This document shows positions 30,586 through 37,250 of a DNA stretch of 37,250 bases, in pieces (within the stretch, counting starts at the first letter, position 1; every line of letters begins with the position of its first letter). The stretch lies in IMG/VR virus record IMGVR_UViG_3300020187_000085, positions 1-37,250 of that record; one strand, written 5' to 3'. Under the pieces are notes generated by a model. It was not told where the DNA came from and did no database searches. It saw nothing but the letters and a program-made list of their open reading frames with translations. The DNA is from a virus. A program made the translations under genes and the position numbers.

Positions 30586-30604
30586 AGTTATAGAATCTAT
30601 AACT
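30586..30604 (-). promoter_or_regulatory. 19-bp palindromic element, copy 6 (upstream of the 188-aa gene)
   Basis: Perfect copy 98 bp upstream of the start of the 188-residue gene and upstream of its likely promoter. There is no nearby Shine-Dalgarno, so this copy would have to act as a DNA site or within a longer transcript. Confidence 0.8.
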
Positions 30605-30876
30605 TATTGGCGGGGCCTTTTTTGTAGGACTTGGTGGCCTGCCGACCCACCCCTAGGGGCACCCCCACTTGCAGCACGCTGGTACCATGCACGCGTAGTA
30701 ATACTATTTCACATGAATGATTGCGTTTAAAAACATGTTTTGGTAACTAACACTCGCCCGGGAACCCTTAAGTATACTTTTTCGACCCCCACCCCCTTCT
30801 TTCTACCATGCGGCTACTTCGCACCCCACCCCCCTCTATATAGGAAAGGCCCCCCCATAGGAGTCCCAAGCCCTTG
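30605..30876. other. Intergenic region between divergent units
   Basis: No gene is seen. The stretch is rich in C-runs (CCCCCAC, CCCCCTC, CCCCCCC) and contains the 10-bp palindrome AAACATGTTT at 30731-30740, also found at 29001-29010. It separates leftward early genes from the rightward packaging operon, and is a natural place for a control region or for a packaging site next to the terminase genes. Confidence 0.4.
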
Positions 30877-30905
30877 TTGCAAATAAATTTTTTGTATCCT
30901 ATACT
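30877..30905 (+). promoter_or_regulatory. Sigma70-type promoter of the packaging/head operon
   Basis: TTGCAA (30877-30882), 17-bp spacer, TATACT (30900-30905). Transcription should begin near 30912, about 29 nt before the terminase small subunit start. The spacer is very T-rich. Confidence 0.6.
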
Positions 30906-30940
30906 CCGCCCATCAGCTTAACCGCTTGCGAGACATCCCG

Positions 30941-31534
30941 ATGACGACAGCTATCATTCCCGACTTTGGGGTTGATATACCGCCCGGCATTTCCTACTTA
31001 GACCTACGAGAGAGGGCTGAGGCGGCCTGCAATACCGTAAAATTACTCGAAGAACAAGGTCTGGACGTTACCCCCGACGAGGCAGACAACACCGTGGCTA
31101 GCATACTGGCGACGACTTACGCAGAGGACCCCGATAAAACCTCTAAAAAAGTAAGTAACACTAAGCTAACTACTCTTACTCCTGCCTCCATAGTACAGAC
31201 ACAGCTAATACTCAAAGAATTTAGTCACTTAGTAGCCACAAACGCTGCCGAGATACGTAACCTCGTAACAAACAAGCTGGTACTGGAAACAGAAAACGCT
31301 GATCCGCGCATACGAATGCGGGCTTTGGAACTACTGGGCAAGATTTCAGACGTTGGTCTCTTTGCAGAGCGTAAAGAAGTTACTATTACCCACCAAAACA
31401 CCACAGAACTCCAAGAAAAATTGCGAACTAAGCTTGAGAAGCTCAAAAACCTTAAGAAGAACGTAGAGGGTGTCTATGAGGTTGTCGATACTGAAGACAT
31501 TGAAGATGCTGAGATTGTAGAGGCCGACGAGTAA
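30941..31534 (+). CDS. Putative terminase small subunit
   Basis: A 197-residue protein directly upstream of the large terminase subunit. It is mostly helical: DLRERAEAACNTVKLLEEQG near the N-terminus, a middle helix pair (SIVQTQLILKEFSHLVATNA; EIRNLVTNKL), RMRALELLGKISDVG, a coiled-coil ELQEKLRTKLEKLKNLKKN, and an acidic tail. No sequence motif defines small subunits, so the call rests on size, helical character and position. The frame also opens at TTG 30926; I chose ATG 30941, although neither has a good Shine-Dalgarno. It would recognise the packaging site and recruit the motor. Its stop abuts the next ATG. Confidence 0.65.
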   Translation: MTTAIIPDFGVDIPPGISYLDLRERAEAACNTVKLLEEQGLDVTPDEADNTVASILATTYAEDPDKTSKKVSNTKLTTLTPASIVQTQLILKEFSHLVATNAAEIRNLVTNKLVLETENADPRIRMRALELLGKISDVGLFAERKEVTITHQNTTELQEKLRTKLEKLKNLKKNVEGVYEVVDTEDIEDAEIVEADE

Positions 31535-33142
31535 ATGGTGGGCAACGTCGGCGCAGCCGAAGACTTTGAAGGGTTTAGCCCAGAAGAAGTCCAGACCATG
31601 ATCGACAACCTAGACGACTACACGCTAGAAGAACAGGTTGAGATAAACAGCTTGCTGGAAGCGTTGGAAGAGCGGCAGGCCATAGAGAATGCGCACGCAG
31701 ACTTGATAGAGTTTTGTTGCTTAATGCAGGAAGACTATAAAGTAGGTAAACACCACAGAATACTAGCCAGCCTCCTTATGGAGATTGAAAAAGGTAAAAC
31801 CACAGACGGAGAGAACGGGCGAGCAGTGGCCGTAGATGGAAAAGACCGGGTTTGTGTAAACATCCCCCCACGTCACGGCAAATCACAACTCGTCTCTATA
31901 TACTTTCCGGCTTGGTACTTAGGGCGTAACCCAGATAAGAAGGTCATGATGGTGTCGCATACCACGGACCTCGCTGTGGACTTTGGTAGAAAGGTGCGTA
32001 ACTTAATATCAACGCCTGAGTACCAGAAGATATTCCCGAATGTACAGCTTGCTAGCGACTCTAAGTCGGCGGGTCGTTGGAATACAAACAGAGGTGGGGA
32101 GTATTACGCGTGTGGTATTGGTTCAGCGCTTGCTGGTCGCGGCGCTCACTTGCTCCTTATTGACGATCCACATTCAGAGCAAGACGTGATTAACGGCAAC
32201 TTCGATGTCTTTGATAAAGCGTACGAATGGTTTACCTACGGTGCACGAACACGTCTTATGCCTCATGGGCGGGTAGCTATCATCCAGACTAGGTGGCACT
32301 TGGACGACCTGACTGGTCGCGTGACTAGGGATATGGCTCAGAACGAGCTGGCCGATAAGTATGAGGTAGTAGAGTTTCCGGCGATACTGGAGTTTGAGCA
32401 ACCCGACGGGGATATAAAAGAAAAGCCGCTGTGGCCTGAGTTCTTTGACCTTGAAGCCCTACACCGTACGAAAGCGTCAATGCCGTTGTTCCAGTGGAAC
32501 TCGCAGTACCAGCAGAAGCCGACTGCGGAAGAGGCAGCCCTTGTTAAGAGGGAGTGGTGGAAGGAATGGCCGCACGAAGACCCACCTAGCTGTGAGTATA
32601 TAATCATGGCGCTTGACGCCGCAGCAGAAAAGCACAACCGAGCTGACTTCACGGCACTGACTACGTGGGGTGTGTTCTTTCACGAAGAAGAGAATTGTTA
32701 CTGCATCATCCTGCTCAATGCTATTAAGGAACGGTTAGAGTTCCACGAGCTTAAAGAGATGGCAACCCGTGAGTACTTAGAATGGGAGCCAGATGCGTTT
32801 ATTGTGGAGAAGAAGAGTAGCGGTACGCCGTTGTATCAGGAAATGCGTAGGTCAGGACTAATAGTGCAAGAGTACACCCCGCATAGAGGTACAGGCGATA
32901 AAACTGCTAGACTTAACTCTGTTTCTGATATAGTACGTTCAGGACTTGTGTGGGTTCCACAAACACGTTGGGCAGAAGAAGTGGTCGAGGAAGTTGCAGG
33001 CTTTCCGTTCATGTCTAATGATGACTTGGTGGATACTACTATAATGGCGCTGATGCGGTTTAGGCAAGGTGGATTTATATCCCTACCAACTGACGAAGCC
33101 GAAGGCGAGCCTATGTACAGGCATCGCGGTGGATATTACTAA
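31535..33142 (+). CDS. terL: Terminase large subunit (packaging ATPase/nuclease)
   Basis: A 535-residue packaging motor. The ATPase domain has Walker A PPRHGKSQ (111-118), MMVSHTTDLAVDFGRKVR, Walker B LLLIDDPHSE (206-215) and the coupling-type motif IIQTRWHLDDLTG (~249-261). The nuclease (RNase H-like) domain begins near ~355 with IIMALDAAAEKHNRADFTAL (catalytic Asp), continues with FIVEKKSSG and ends with DDLVDTTIMALMRF. It cuts concatemeric DNA and pumps it into the prohead through the portal, the next gene. The start abuts the stop of the small subunit gene (TAAATG). The length is normal for this type. Confidence 0.93.
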   Translation: MVGNVGAAEDFEGFSPEEVQTMIDNLDDYTLEEQVEINSLLEALEERQAIENAHADLIEFCCLMQEDYKVGKHHRILASLLMEIEKGKTTDGENGRAVAVDGKDRVCVNIPPRHGKSQLVSIYFPAWYLGRNPDKKVMMVSHTTDLAVDFGRKVRNLISTPEYQKIFPNVQLASDSKSAGRWNTNRGGEYYACGIGSALAGRGAHLLLIDDPHSEQDVINGNFDVFDKAYEWFTYGARTRLMPHGRVAIIQTRWHLDDLTGRVTRDMAQNELADKYEVVEFPAILEFEQPDGDIKEKPLWPEFFDLEALHRTKASMPLFQWNSQYQQKPTAEEAALVKREWWKEWPHEDPPSCEYIIMALDAAAEKHNRADFTALTTWGVFFHEEENCYCIILLNAIKERLEFHELKEMATREYLEWEPDAFIVEKKSSGTPLYQEMRRSGLIVQEYTPHRGTGDKTARLNSVSDIVRSGLVWVPQTRWAEEVVEEVAGFPFMSNDDLVDTTIMALMRFRQGGFISLPTDEAEGEPMYRHRGGYY

Positions 33143-33153
33143 AGGATAAGACG

Positions 33154-35613
33154 ATGGCTATTGAAAAAGGTTTGTACGGCATGCCCGAAGGCATAGATGA
33201 AGAGTTGATGGGTGAAATGGGCGAACCAGATGCCGTAATCGAGATGGCTATTGCTACTGACGAGGATATGCCCGTCATGGTAGAGCTTGAAGACGGCAGC
33301 GTTGAGATTAGCTTCGGAGAAGAAAACGAAGATGCCGACATGGCCCCGTTTGATGCAAACCTCGCTGAATACCTAGACGACGGGCAGCTAACCGAAATAG
33401 CTGGGGACTTAGAAGAAGCCATTGACGCAGATACTTCAGCTCGCCGTGATTGGGCAGACAGCTACGTTGCGGGTCTTGATGTTCTCGGTATGAAGTACGA
33501 AGAGCGTACGGAGCCTTGGGAAAACTCTTGTGGCGTATACAGCAACATTTTGGCGGAAGCGGCTATTCGATTCCAAGCTGAGGCCATGAGCGAGACGTTC
33601 CCTGCTGCCGGTCCTGTTAAGACAAAGATTCTTGGTGAACCCACTCAAGACAAAGAAGACGCAGCCCTCCGTGTAAAAACGGATATGAATTACGAACTTA
33701 CAGAAGTTATGGTAGAATACCGCCCCGAGCATGAGAGGCTGCTGTATAGCCTTGGTTTGGCAGGTTCCGCCTTTAAGAAGGTGTACTATGACCCCAACAT
33801 GGGACGCCAAACTGCCCTGTATATCCCTGCCGAAGATGTAATCGTACCCTACGGTGCCTCTAATATTGAGTCAGCGGAGCGTGTTACGCACGTCATGCGC
33901 AAGACAAAGAACGAAGTTGTGAAACTTCAGGCTGCTGGATTCTACCGCGAAGTAGAATTAGGTGATCCAGTATCTTTCTTTACGGATATAGAAGAGGCGA
34001 AAGCAGAGCAATCTGGCGTATCGTTAACTTCAGATGATCGTTACACCATACTTGAGGTCCATGCTGACCTGATTATTGACGGTGTAGATACTGAGGGTGA
34101 AGACGACGACCTACAGATCGCAAAGCCTTATGTGGTAACGCTTGAGAAGGGTACGGGTAAGATTCTAGCTATACGACGTAACTGGAATATTGACGACCCT
34201 CTGATGCTAAAACGTCAACATTTCGTACACTATGCGTACGTCCCCGGATTTGGATTTTATGGACTCGGCCTCATTCATATTATTGGTGGTTATGCTAAAG
34301 CTGGCACTAGTATTATCCGTCAACTCGTGGACGCTGGAACCCTATCCAATCTCCCCGGTGGTCTCAAGTCTAGGGGACTACGAGTTAAGGGCGACGACAC
34401 ACCAATTGGTCCGGGTGAATTCCGTGATGTAGATGTGCCTTCTGGCAGCATCCGCGATAACATCATGCCGCTGCCTTACAAAGAACCTTCTCAGACGTTG
34501 CTGGCGTTATTGCAGCAGATCACAGAAGAAGGCCGACGTTTGGGCGCTATCTCAGACATGAACATATCCGACATGAGTGCTAATGCTCCTGTTGGAACTA
34601 CACTCGCTCTACTGGAGCGTACTCTAAAACCAATGGCTGCGGTGCAATCCCGTGTCCATTACGCGATGAAGCAGGAGTTTAAACTTCTTCGTAAGATTAT
34701 TGCCGAGTACGCGCCCGAAGAGTATCTGTACGTGCCTGACCGTGGCGAACCTCGTGCTAGACAAGCCGACTACGCTATGGTGGAAGTGATCCCCGTCAGC
34801 GATCCTAATAGCAGCACGATGGCACAAAGAGTTGTGCAGTATCAGACTGTTATGCAGATGGCGCAGGCCGCCCCACAAATCTATGACCTACCACAGCTTC
34901 ATCGCCAGATGATCGAGGTCTTGGGTATCAAGAACGCCGACAAGCTCGTACCTACTGAGGACGACATAAAGCCGATAGATCCTGTTAGTGAGAACATGAA
35001 CGCCCTAGTTGGTAAACCGATAAAGGCGTTTTTAACTCAAGACCATCAGGCACACATCGCTACTCACCAGTCGTTTATGCAAGACCCACAGGTAGCTGCG
35101 CTTATTGGGCAAAACCCGGCTGCGCAGCAGATCATGGCGTCATTACAAGCTCATTTAGCAGAGCACACTGCGTTCTTATATAGACAGCAGATGGAGCAAA
35201 AGCTAGGCGTAGCGCTACCTGCACCGAACGAAGAGCTTGCCCCAGAGGCAGAAGTCTTGCTCGCTCAAACTATGGCTCAAGCAGGTATGCAGCTCACGCA
35301 GCAGAAACAACAGCAAGCGGCCCAACAGCAGGCTCAGCAACAAGCCCAAGACCCAATTATCCAGATGCAGCAAGCTGAGCTACAGTTGAAGCAACAAGAG
35401 CAACAACGCAAGGCAGCTAAGGATCAGGCAGACGCTGCGGTTGACGTTGCTAAACTCCAGTTGGACGCACAAAAAGCGGAGCGTACCGCTGCTATCGAGG
35501 CAACTCGCATAGCCACCCAAAACGAACAAGCCCAAGCCAAGAATGATTTGGACGAAGCTAAAGCTATTTTGGACATGGCGAAAGCCAATAGAGAGGGGCA
35601 GATGCCCCAGTAA
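33154..35613 (+). CDS. Portal protein
   Basis: An 819-residue protein. After an acidic N-terminal ~100 residues comes a portal-like core: WADSYVAGLDVLGMKYEERT and PWENSCGVYSNILAEAAIRF, then SLGLAGSAFKKVYYDPN and YIPAEDVIVPYGA, a helical wing/stem region with HYAYVPGFGFYGLGLIHIIG, and a very Gln-rich coiled coil at the C-terminus (~700-815). Large portals with a long C-terminal helical barrel are typical of podoviruses (P22-type layout). It forms the 12-fold ring at the packaging vertex. Location right after terL supports this. AAAGGA lies ten bases before the ATG. Confidence 0.88.
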   Translation: MAIEKGLYGMPEGIDEELMGEMGEPDAVIEMAIATDEDMPVMVELEDGSVEISFGEENEDADMAPFDANLAEYLDDGQLTEIAGDLEEAIDADTSARRDWADSYVAGLDVLGMKYEERTEPWENSCGVYSNILAEAAIRFQAEAMSETFPAAGPVKTKILGEPTQDKEDAALRVKTDMNYELTEVMVEYRPEHERLLYSLGLAGSAFKKVYYDPNMGRQTALYIPAEDVIVPYGASNIESAERVTHVMRKTKNEVVKLQAAGFYREVELGDPVSFFTDIEEAKAEQSGVSLTSDDRYTILEVHADLIIDGVDTEGEDDDLQIAKPYVVTLEKGTGKILAIRRNWNIDDPLMLKRQHFVHYAYVPGFGFYGLGLIHIIGGYAKAGTSIIRQLVDAGTLSNLPGGLKSRGLRVKGDDTPIGPGEFRDVDVPSGSIRDNIMPLPYKEPSQTLLALLQQITEEGRRLGAISDMNISDMSANAPVGTTLALLERTLKPMAAVQSRVHYAMKQEFKLLRKIIAEYAPEEYLYVPDRGEPRARQADYAMVEVIPVSDPNSSTMAQRVVQYQTVMQMAQAAPQIYDLPQLHRQMIEVLGIKNADKLVPTEDDIKPIDPVSENMNALVGKPIKAFLTQDHQAHIATHQSFMQDPQVAALIGQNPAAQQIMASLQAHLAEHTAFLYRQQMEQKLGVALPAPNEELAPEAEVLLAQTMAQAGMQLTQQKQQQAAQQQAQQQAQDPIIQMQQAELQLKQQEQQRKAAKDQADAAVDVAKLQLDAQKAERTAAIEATRIATQNEQAQAKNDLDEAKAILDMAKANREGQMPQ

Positions 35614-35624
35614 GGAGGTGATCC
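35611..35624 (+). promoter_or_regulatory. Extended Shine-Dalgarno, 14-nt perfect anti-SD match
   Basis: TAAGGAGGTGATCC matches the complete 3' end of bacterial 16S rRNA (GGAUCACCUCCUUA) without mismatch. It overlaps the portal stop codon and is one base from a TTG start. Confidence 0.85.
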
Positions 35625-35625
35625 A

Positions 35626-35823
35626 TTGTCTACTACCGTCTTTGACGTGCTGAACAAAAAATTAACGGAGCTTCAAGGCTCTAGCGAAGATTTCCTGAAA
35701 AGCGGCGGAGCTAAAGACTTTGCTGAATATCGGGAGGTATGTGGCGTGATTCGGGGTCTAAACGCCGCATTAAGAGAAGTAAGTGACCTTTCGCGTAACT
35801 ATATGGAAGATGAAGATGACTGA
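35626..35823 (+). CDS. Small hypothetical protein with TTG start
   Basis: A 65-residue helical protein (VFDVLNKKLTELQGSSEDFL; YREVCGVIRGLNAALREV) with an acidic end. The start is TTG at 35626, directly after a 14-nt perfect Shine-Dalgarno that overlaps the portal stop. A small helical gene between portal and scaffold could be a head assembly or joining factor; I do not recognise it. It overlaps the GroES-like gene by 8 bp. Confidence 0.65.
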   Translation: MSTTVFDVLNKKLTELQGSSEDFLKSGGAKDFAEYREVCGVIRGLNAALREVSDLSRNYMEDEDD

Positions 35824-36274
35824 AACTATAACGGTTAGCGGGGTGGGAGCGGAAGCTTCAGTATCCCCAGCAATGACTGCATTGGAAGAGAAAAGGCAAA
35901 AGAAAATAGCCGAAGACATCAAAACCCAAGAGGAGCTAGAAGCCTCGATTCCGAAACCGGTGGGGTACAGAGTGCTTATTGCCCTTCCTAACGTGGAGGA
36001 AACCTTTGGGGATAGTGGTCTTATTAAGGCCGACCAGACTCGGCGGGAAGAGTACATCCTGTCTACTGTTGGCTGTGTGTTAGATATGGGTGCAGAAGCC
36101 TATAGTGACAAAGAAAGATTTCCTACTGGGCCTTGGTGCGAAGTAGGTGATTACGTGATGTTCCGCGCCAATACTGGCACGCGCTTCAAAGTTGGGAAGC
36201 AGGAATATCGTTTAATGAATGACGACTCGATTGAAGCCGTCGTCGATGATCCGCGAGCAGTCTCGCGCGCATAA
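35816..36274 (+). CDS. GroES-like co-chaperonin
   Basis: A 152-residue protein. After an ~45-residue polar, helical extension comes a GroES fold: PVGYRVLIALPNVEETFGDSGLI (~49-70, the first strand pair), a mobile-loop-like stretch around ADQTRREEY, STVGCVLDMGAEAY, CEVGDYVMFRANTGTRFKVG (the GDxV/F strand and following strand) and a NDDSIEAVVDD end. It would cap host GroEL and help fold the capsid protein, as T4 gp31 does. The frame opens at 35783, but ATG 35816 has GGAAG six bases upstream. Its position in the head operon fits. Confidence 0.8.
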   Translation: MTETITVSGVGAEASVSPAMTALEEKRQKKIAEDIKTQEELEASIPKPVGYRVLIALPNVEETFGDSGLIKADQTRREEYILSTVGCVLDMGAEAYSDKERFPTGPWCEVGDYVMFRANTGTRFKVGKQEYRLMNDDSIEAVVDDPRAVSRA

Positions 36275-36284
36275 GGAATAGACC

Positions 36285-37250
36285 ATGCCTAGACAACAAG
36301 TAGAGTTTGAATTTCCAGACCCCGATAAAGAAGATAATACCCAAGAAGTAGAAGTGGATATTGCCGAAGAAGACGCGCCTTTAGAAGTAGAGGGTGCCGT
36401 TGGTCGGGAAAATATGAAGTCCGCCAAAGATACTATACAGGCGGGGGAAGTAGAGATTGAGGTAGAAGACGATACCCCAGAAGCTGATCGTGGGCGAAAG
36501 GCGTCTCCACCGCCAGAAGAGGTTACTAACGAGGAGCTAGAGAACTACTCCGAAAAAGTTAAGAACCGTATTAAGCACTTTAGTAAGGGTTATCACGACG
36601 AGCGTAGAGCTAAAGAAGAGGCCCAACGCCAGCGAGAAGCCCTAGAAGAGTACGCCAAAAACCTTATAGCTGAGAACAATAAGCTAAAAGGTTCAGTAGA
36701 CCAAAGCCACAACAGTCTAATCCAGTCTGCTAAAAAACAAGTAGAAGGCGAGCTTAGTATGGCTAAAGCTAAGTACCGCCAAGCGTACGAGTCTGGCGAG
36801 CCTGACGCTATAGTCGAAGCACAAACTGCGTTAAATACGGCACAAATCCGTATGGAGAAGGTAAATGGCCTAAAACCAAAGCTTGTAACAAAGGGGGAAA
36901 CTTCTTTACAATCAACAACTACTCCTGTACAAACGCAGGTAGATGCACCCCAACCTCAAGTGCAGCGAGACGAAAAAGCAGATTCATGGCGCGATGATAA
37001 CCCATGGTTCGGCTCAGACGACGAGATGACTGCCTTTGCATTAGGGTTGCATAACAAGTTAACGAAAGACGGGGTAGACCCCCAATCAGATACTTACTAC
37101 GAGAAAATTAACTCTCGTATGCGACAAGTATTTCCCGATCAGTTTGATGATGGGATTGAAGATGAACCAGCTAGTACTCAGAGAAAATCTAGCAATGTGG
37201 TTGCCCCCGCTACGCGGAGCACTGGACCTAAGAAAATTAGGTTAACTCAA
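36285..37250 (+). CDS. Putative scaffold protein, 5' part
   Basis: The frame opens at ATG 36285, 7 bases after AAGGA, and runs without a stop to the end of the window (322 residues visible). The N-terminal ~90 residues are very acidic (PDPDKEDNTQEVEVDIAEED), then come a long charged coiled coil (~95-200, e.g. HDERRAKEEAQRQREALEEY), a Thr/Gln/Pro linker and a second part with SWRDDNPWFGSDDEMTAFAL. Acidic and coiled-coil content in this place, after portal and before the expected capsid gene, fits an internal scaffold. It could also be a head-associated protein of another kind. Confidence 0.65.
   Translation, partial: MPRQQVEFEFPDPDKEDNTQEVEVDIAEEDAPLEVEGAVGRENMKSAKDTIQAGEVEIEVEDDTPEADRGRKASPPPEEVTNEELENYSEKVKNRIKHFSKGYHDERRAKEEAQRQREALEEYAKNLIAENNKLKGSVDQSHNSLIQSAKKQVEGELSMAKAKYRQAYESGEPDAIVEAQTALNTAQIRMEKVNGLKPKLVTKGETSLQSTTTPVQTQVDAPQPQVQRDEKADSWRDDNPWFGSDDEMTAFALGLHNKLTKDGVDPQSDTYYEKINSRMRQVFPDQFDDGIEDEPASTQRKSSNVVAPATRSTGPKKIRLTQ

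Overview
The window is part of the genome of a tailed dsDNA bacteriophage (Caudoviricetes), most likely a podovirus of the kind abundant in marine viromes. The evidence is a terminase/portal/scaffold cluster, very large virion proteins, a phage-type replication set (PrimPol-helicase, family A DNA polymerase, SNF2 helicase, several nucleases) and densely packed small genes with 4-bp start/stop overlaps. I see no integrase, rRNA, tRNA or CRISPR. Both ends cut through genes, so this is a segment of a larger genome; the major capsid and most tail genes would lie beyond the right end or left of position 1.

Layout. (1) 1-9310, rightward: three late virion genes, ending in a 2146-residue protein with a zincin-like HExxH motif. 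(2) 9308-9333: a strong terminator for leftward transcription. (3) 9371-22502, leftward: replication, recombination and nucleotide genes (PrimPol-helicase, a putative ssDNA-binding protein, HTH protein, SNF2 helicase, Cas4/RecB-like nuclease, PolA, SNase-like nuclease), a SleB-type cell-wall hydrolase, a GNAT protein and many small genes. (4) 22755-28946, leftward: a VRR-NUC nuclease, then a module of a VWA/metallopeptidase-like protein, a MoxR-type AAA+ ATPase and a DUF3150-like protein, followed by small zinc-finger and membrane proteins. Its GC content looks higher than that of the replication genes. (5) 28947-29921: an AT-rich, repeat-bearing, apparently non-coding stretch, the best candidate for an origin. 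(6) 29922-30488: a leftward gene of unusual codon use with its own terminator. (7) 30489-30940: intergenic, with promoters facing both ways. (8) 30941 to the end, rightward: terminase small and large subunits, portal, a small protein with an extreme Shine-Dalgarno, a GroES-like co-chaperonin and the start of a scaffold-like protein.

The most striking feature is a 19-bp perfect palindrome, AGTTATAGAATCTATAACT, present six times between 25561 and 30604, always in the same orientation. Four copies lie 6-8 nt upstream of the Shine-Dalgarno of a leftward gene, including the MoxR ATPase and its VWA partner. A degenerate copy precedes the next gene, and one copy lies inside a coding sequence. Two nearly identical consensus sigma70 promoters drive leaders that contain it. 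This looks like a regulon controlled by a shared cis element (operator or RNA hairpin) and centred on the MoxR/VWA module. The MoxR gene itself seems to have lost its last ~24 codons through a perfect 8-bp tandem duplication.
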